Shown here in pieces: positions 60,984 to 64,000 of a stretch of DNA of 64,000 bases (position 1 is the first letter of the stretch; each line of letters opens with the position of its first letter). Made by a program: the position numbers and the translations under genes. Source of the stretch: Dysidea avara (taxonomy: Eukaryota; Porifera; Demospongiae; Dictyoceratida; Dysideidae); NCBI RefSeq assembly GCF_963678975.1, contig NC_089281.1, forward strand, positions 4,923,277-4,987,276, written 5' to 3'. The notes beneath the pieces were generated by a model that saw only the letters and a list, made by a program, of their open reading frames with translations, did not search any database and had not been told where the DNA came from.

Positions 60984-62670
60984 CTGAACACTCTACAAGG
61001 TGACTTCTTCTAGATGCTCTCTCTACAGGGTGAATTGTTTGTAGCTGAATGATCTACAAGGTAACTTCTTCTAGCTGATCTCTCTACAGGGTGATTTGTT
61101 TGTAGCTGAATTCTGTACAGGTGATTTATTTGCAGCTGAGCTCTTTACAGAATGGTTTCTTTGTAGCTGAACTCTCTGCAAGGTAACTTCTTCTAGCTGA
61201 TGTCTCTACAAGGTCACTAGTTTGTAGCTGAGCTCTCTACATGGTGGTTTCTTTGTGACTGAACTCTCTACAAGGTGACTTCTTCTAGCTGATCTTTCTA
61301 CAGGGTGATTTGTTTGAAGCTGAACTCTCTACAAGGAAACTTCTTCTAGCTGATCTCTCTACAGGGAGATTTGCTTGTAGCTGAACTCTCTACAGGTGAT
61401 TTGTTTGCAGCTGAACTCTCTACATGATGGTTTCTTTGTAGCTGAACTCTCTACAAGGTAACTTCTTCTATTGATCTCTCTACAGGGCGATTTGTTTGCA
61501 GTTGAACTCTCTACATGGTGGTTTCTTTGTAGCTGAACTCTACAAGGTGATTTGTTATTGTTATGTTATTATCTACTTTACCAGTTAGGCACTTGAGGGT
61601 GTGCACAGAAGGCAGAGCCTGTTCGAGGTGTTTACCCATAGCCTAGGAGCCTAAGCGAAAATCTTTGAGCTAAATATCCTAAAGTGAAATTTCTTCTAGC
61701 TGAACTATCTTTCCATAGTTGCATGAACTCCCTACAAGGTAACTTCTTCTAGCTGATCTCTCTACAGGATGACTTGTGTGTAGCTGATCTCTATACAGGT
61801 TTCTTGTTTCTAGCTGATCTCTTGAATTCTCTTCAGGGTGACTGCTCTATTAGGATGACTGCTCTATTGGAGTATCTCGATCTCGCACTTGCTGCACCAA
61901 GTTGGATTTCGTGTTATAACTCCGTGGCTTTAAGTCTGATTCTTCTATACCATTGATGAGCCTTTCTAAGATGATTACTCCATCTGTACAACGATTTTCA
62001 AAGCATTATCCCAAGCGGTTTATCTGGTAGGCGTGGCAAGCAGTAGTTATTCTATTAGCTAATCTCGATTGCATAATTGTTACACACTGTTGGTTTTTTC
62101 GTTGTATCTTCCTGGTTTTTAGCTCGATTTCTTTCAAACTACAAAAGGTTTGAGGTTCAATAGTTAACCTATTCACCCACCGATTTTCAGCTTCTTCCCA
62201 TACGCGGTTTACCCTGTAGACGTGACAAAATGTTTCGTGAATAATCGCTCATAACTCTTTGCCTGTTTATCGTATTCCAGCCAAAGTTGGTACCGAGATG
62301 GGCCTTTATACCCCCCTTCTGTGTGCCACATTTCAAGGCAATCGGATATGGCGTTCGCGTTTTATAGCAGTTTTTGTAAGTGTGCGACAAGAGGAAGAAA
62401 AATAAGAAAAAAAACGAAGAAACTAAGCCAAATTTTGAAGTCGCATATCTAGGGAACGCTTGAAGCGATTTCGCTCAAATTTGGAATGTGGAGTGCTGAA
62501 GTTGGAGGGCATGTCCACAGCAAAAATCGTCTTGTTTCATCAAGGAAGCACAGAGCTACGGAGGTGCGAAAATTGCGTTTTCTTTCTTCCTGTCAATATA
62601 CTCACGGGTGTTACGCGCCGGCTTCTTGGGCCGCACGACACACTACCGTGTGTCTTGATGTACTGTGGTA
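60984..62670 (+). repeat. minisatellite-bearing dispersed element, copy C (longest)
   Basis: About 20 units of 31 bp (CTGAACTCTCTACATGGTGG type) occupy 60984..61553 and 61690..61830. Two spacer forms alternate, one ending TTCTTCTAGCTGA and one TTGTTTGTAGCTGA. Then come GACTGCTCTATTGGAGTATC, CCGATTTTCAGCTTCTTCCC and a long tail ending CACTACCGTGTGTCTTGATG. Confidence 0.8.
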
Positions 62671-62999
62671 AGCCAAAAGGCACATGTCAAGCTGAAGCGA
62701 CATCTGTGAAAAGGTCAAGCCCATAACATTAGCTGTTATCGAGCTACGCTTGTCTATAGGCAGTCAGTCAATGATCGTTAATTCTATTAGATACAAAAAT
62801 TTCTAAGAAACTTGTTGGAAGCATTCTGATTATACTGAAGGCACTTTTGAGCTTGGCTATACCTCACAATACTGCCAAGCCACCATGAATGTATTGTGAG
62901 CTGGTTTCTGGTCAACTTCTAATATGTATCACTACCACACTTATAAAATTACCCACAGGCTTTAGTAGTTAGACAATACTAGTGTGTGTTCGTGTTTGC

Positions 63000-63059
63000 A
63001 AGGAACAATGTTACTATGCAGGTATACGTGTAGACCTTCAACCAGTAACATTGTTCCTT
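63000..63059. repeat. 60-bp hairpin
   Basis: AAGGAACAATGTTACT pairs with AGTAACATTGTTCCTT around a 28-bp loop. This could be a minimal MITE or a small-RNA precursor-like fold. Confidence 0.8.
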
Positions 63060-63226
63060 TATAAGTTCTCAAAAGTCTTTTATATTAAATTAAACTAACT
63101 ACCTACCTACTTATAAATTACAAAACTAAACTCACTAAAAATAAATTACAAGGCACAAAAATTACATCAGTCATGCTACTACAAAAACCACAAAAAAATA
63201 TTCATACAAGTAAGCAGCATGTGACA

Positions 63227-63480
63227 GTCTACTTTTTTTTGTCCTTTTCTTGTTTTATATTTTTCTGAGGTTTCTTCTTTTAAACTTCTTTTATCTTTCA
63301 ATTTTTTTTCTTTTCAGCTTTTTTTTTTGTCTTTTATCCATTTTAAATTGTTTTTGTCTTTTTTCCCTTTTGAATTGTTTTTGTCTTTTTCTTTTATTAA
63401 TTTTTTTTTTCTTTTCCTTCTTTTAAGCTTTTTTTTTTCCTTTTTTTCTTTAATAAGTTTTATGTTTTTAAAAAAAAAGT
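63227..63480. repeat. polypyrimidine low-complexity tract
   Basis: T-rich with interspersed C (CTTTTTCTTTT-type) on the plus strand, lying just downstream of the terminal exon of the minus-strand gene. Confidence 0.9.
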
Positions 63481-63522
63481 TTATTAAGTAAAAAGAACTA
63501 TATCAATTAATATTGCAGCTGC

Positions 63523-64000
63523 TCAATAATATTCGTCCATGACATCACTTGGTCTAATCAAGGAAGGTAATGGGAAGAAATTTCCCTTTGAAGTCAGCAC
63601 TCTTTCCAACAGTTGATCATTGGGAGAGAACCAGCACAGCAGGTTGTATTCTGCCCAATAAGCATCAAAGTCATTGCGCATTGCTCGAGCTGATTCAATG
63701 GCCTCTTTCAACAATTTCTCTGCTTGCTGGAACTTCTGGTAGATGATATTGTGATAAGCTTTCATGTGCATCAGCCGTGGTTTGAACACCGGATATTTTT
63801 TCACCACTTCTGCAAGTTTGTTGAGTGCCTATACACATACAAACACACTTATGTGAACAAAACATACCGTACGTTTATCAATAGACAAAACAATACATGT
63901 ACAGTGTAAATGGGAAATTATGAAAATATTCACAACTTTGAGATACATATAATGGTACTAACCTTTTCAGCATCTTTTTTCGTGACATAAGCGCTTTTAG
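63523..64000 (-). CDS. C-terminal exons of a gene leaving the window (possibly adenylate cyclase 10-like)
   Basis: The last exon is 63828..63523 (acceptor TATAG; stop at 63523). The previous exon ends at 63963 (GAAAAG|GTTAGT) and runs off the edge. They join in phase 0 through KKDAEK/ALNKLAEVV. The text is helical and TPR-like: KYPVFKPRLMHMKAYHNIIY, then QAEKLLKEAIESARAMRNDF, ending WAEYNLLCWFS and an unstructured tail. The spacing of YPVF.PRL.H.KAY, A...L..A...A and AYWA recalls the C-terminal TPR-like region of soluble adenylate cyclase (ADCY10) as I remember it. That is a tentative call, and other TPR proteins are possible. Confidence 0.6.

Noticed and set aside
60984-61560. CRISPR-like array
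   Set aside because: The repeats are contiguous 31-bp minisatellite units without unique spacers, in an intron-rich animal genome with no cas genes.

Overview
The window reads as animal nuclear DNA. It is AT-rich, has spliced genes with short GT-AG introns, long (GT)n tracts, tRNA-derived SINEs, and a dense load of MITEs and pogo/hAT DNA transposons. The NACHT-LRR immune receptor, the METTL14 and CFAP68 orthologues and the repeat style fit an early-branching metazoan, most likely a demosponge. That placement is an inference. No bacterial or viral replication module was seen, and no CRISPR array.

Layout. 0.8-1.4 kb: possible 3' exons of an unidentified minus-strand gene. 3.8-4.26 kb: GC-richer promoter, possibly bidirectional. 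4.26-7.65 kb: a two-exon NACHT-LRR gene. 8.5-10.1 kb: a small Pro/Gln/Tyr-rich membrane protein exon (minus), with a paralogue at 31.0-31.3 kb. 11-21 kb: mostly mobile DNA, including a 2.7 kb pogo/Tigger element (13.0-15.8 kb) that carries a dead transposase and a nested MITE and sits inside a minisatellite-bearing repeat. 21.5-30.0 kb: a decayed duplicate of 39.5-53.7 kb, holding CFAP68 and METTL14 pseudogenes. 32-39 kb: repeats and a hAT transposase remnant. 42.5-43.5 kb: CFAP68 exons (plus), tail to tail with METTL14 (43.7-58.8 kb, minus, ten exons). 59-63.2 kb: foldback hairpins and a second large minisatellite-bearing repeat. 63.5-64.0 kb: the 3' end of a minus-strand gene that leaves the window.

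METTL14 can be rebuilt end to end, with matching splice phases, as a 428-residue protein. It is the non-catalytic partner of METTL3 in the mRNA m6A writer. One of its introns uses a GC donor. Comparison of the live locus with its pseudogene shows empty sites for at least five transposon insertions, so the order of events can be read: duplication first, then separate decay on one side and transposon growth of introns on the other.

The least ordinary material is (i) a dispersed element carrying a 31-bp minisatellite array in three copies, (ii) several long foldback structures, one with two near-identical arms of about 147 bp, and (iii) a junction near 30.04 kb where two unrelated duplicated segments meet.
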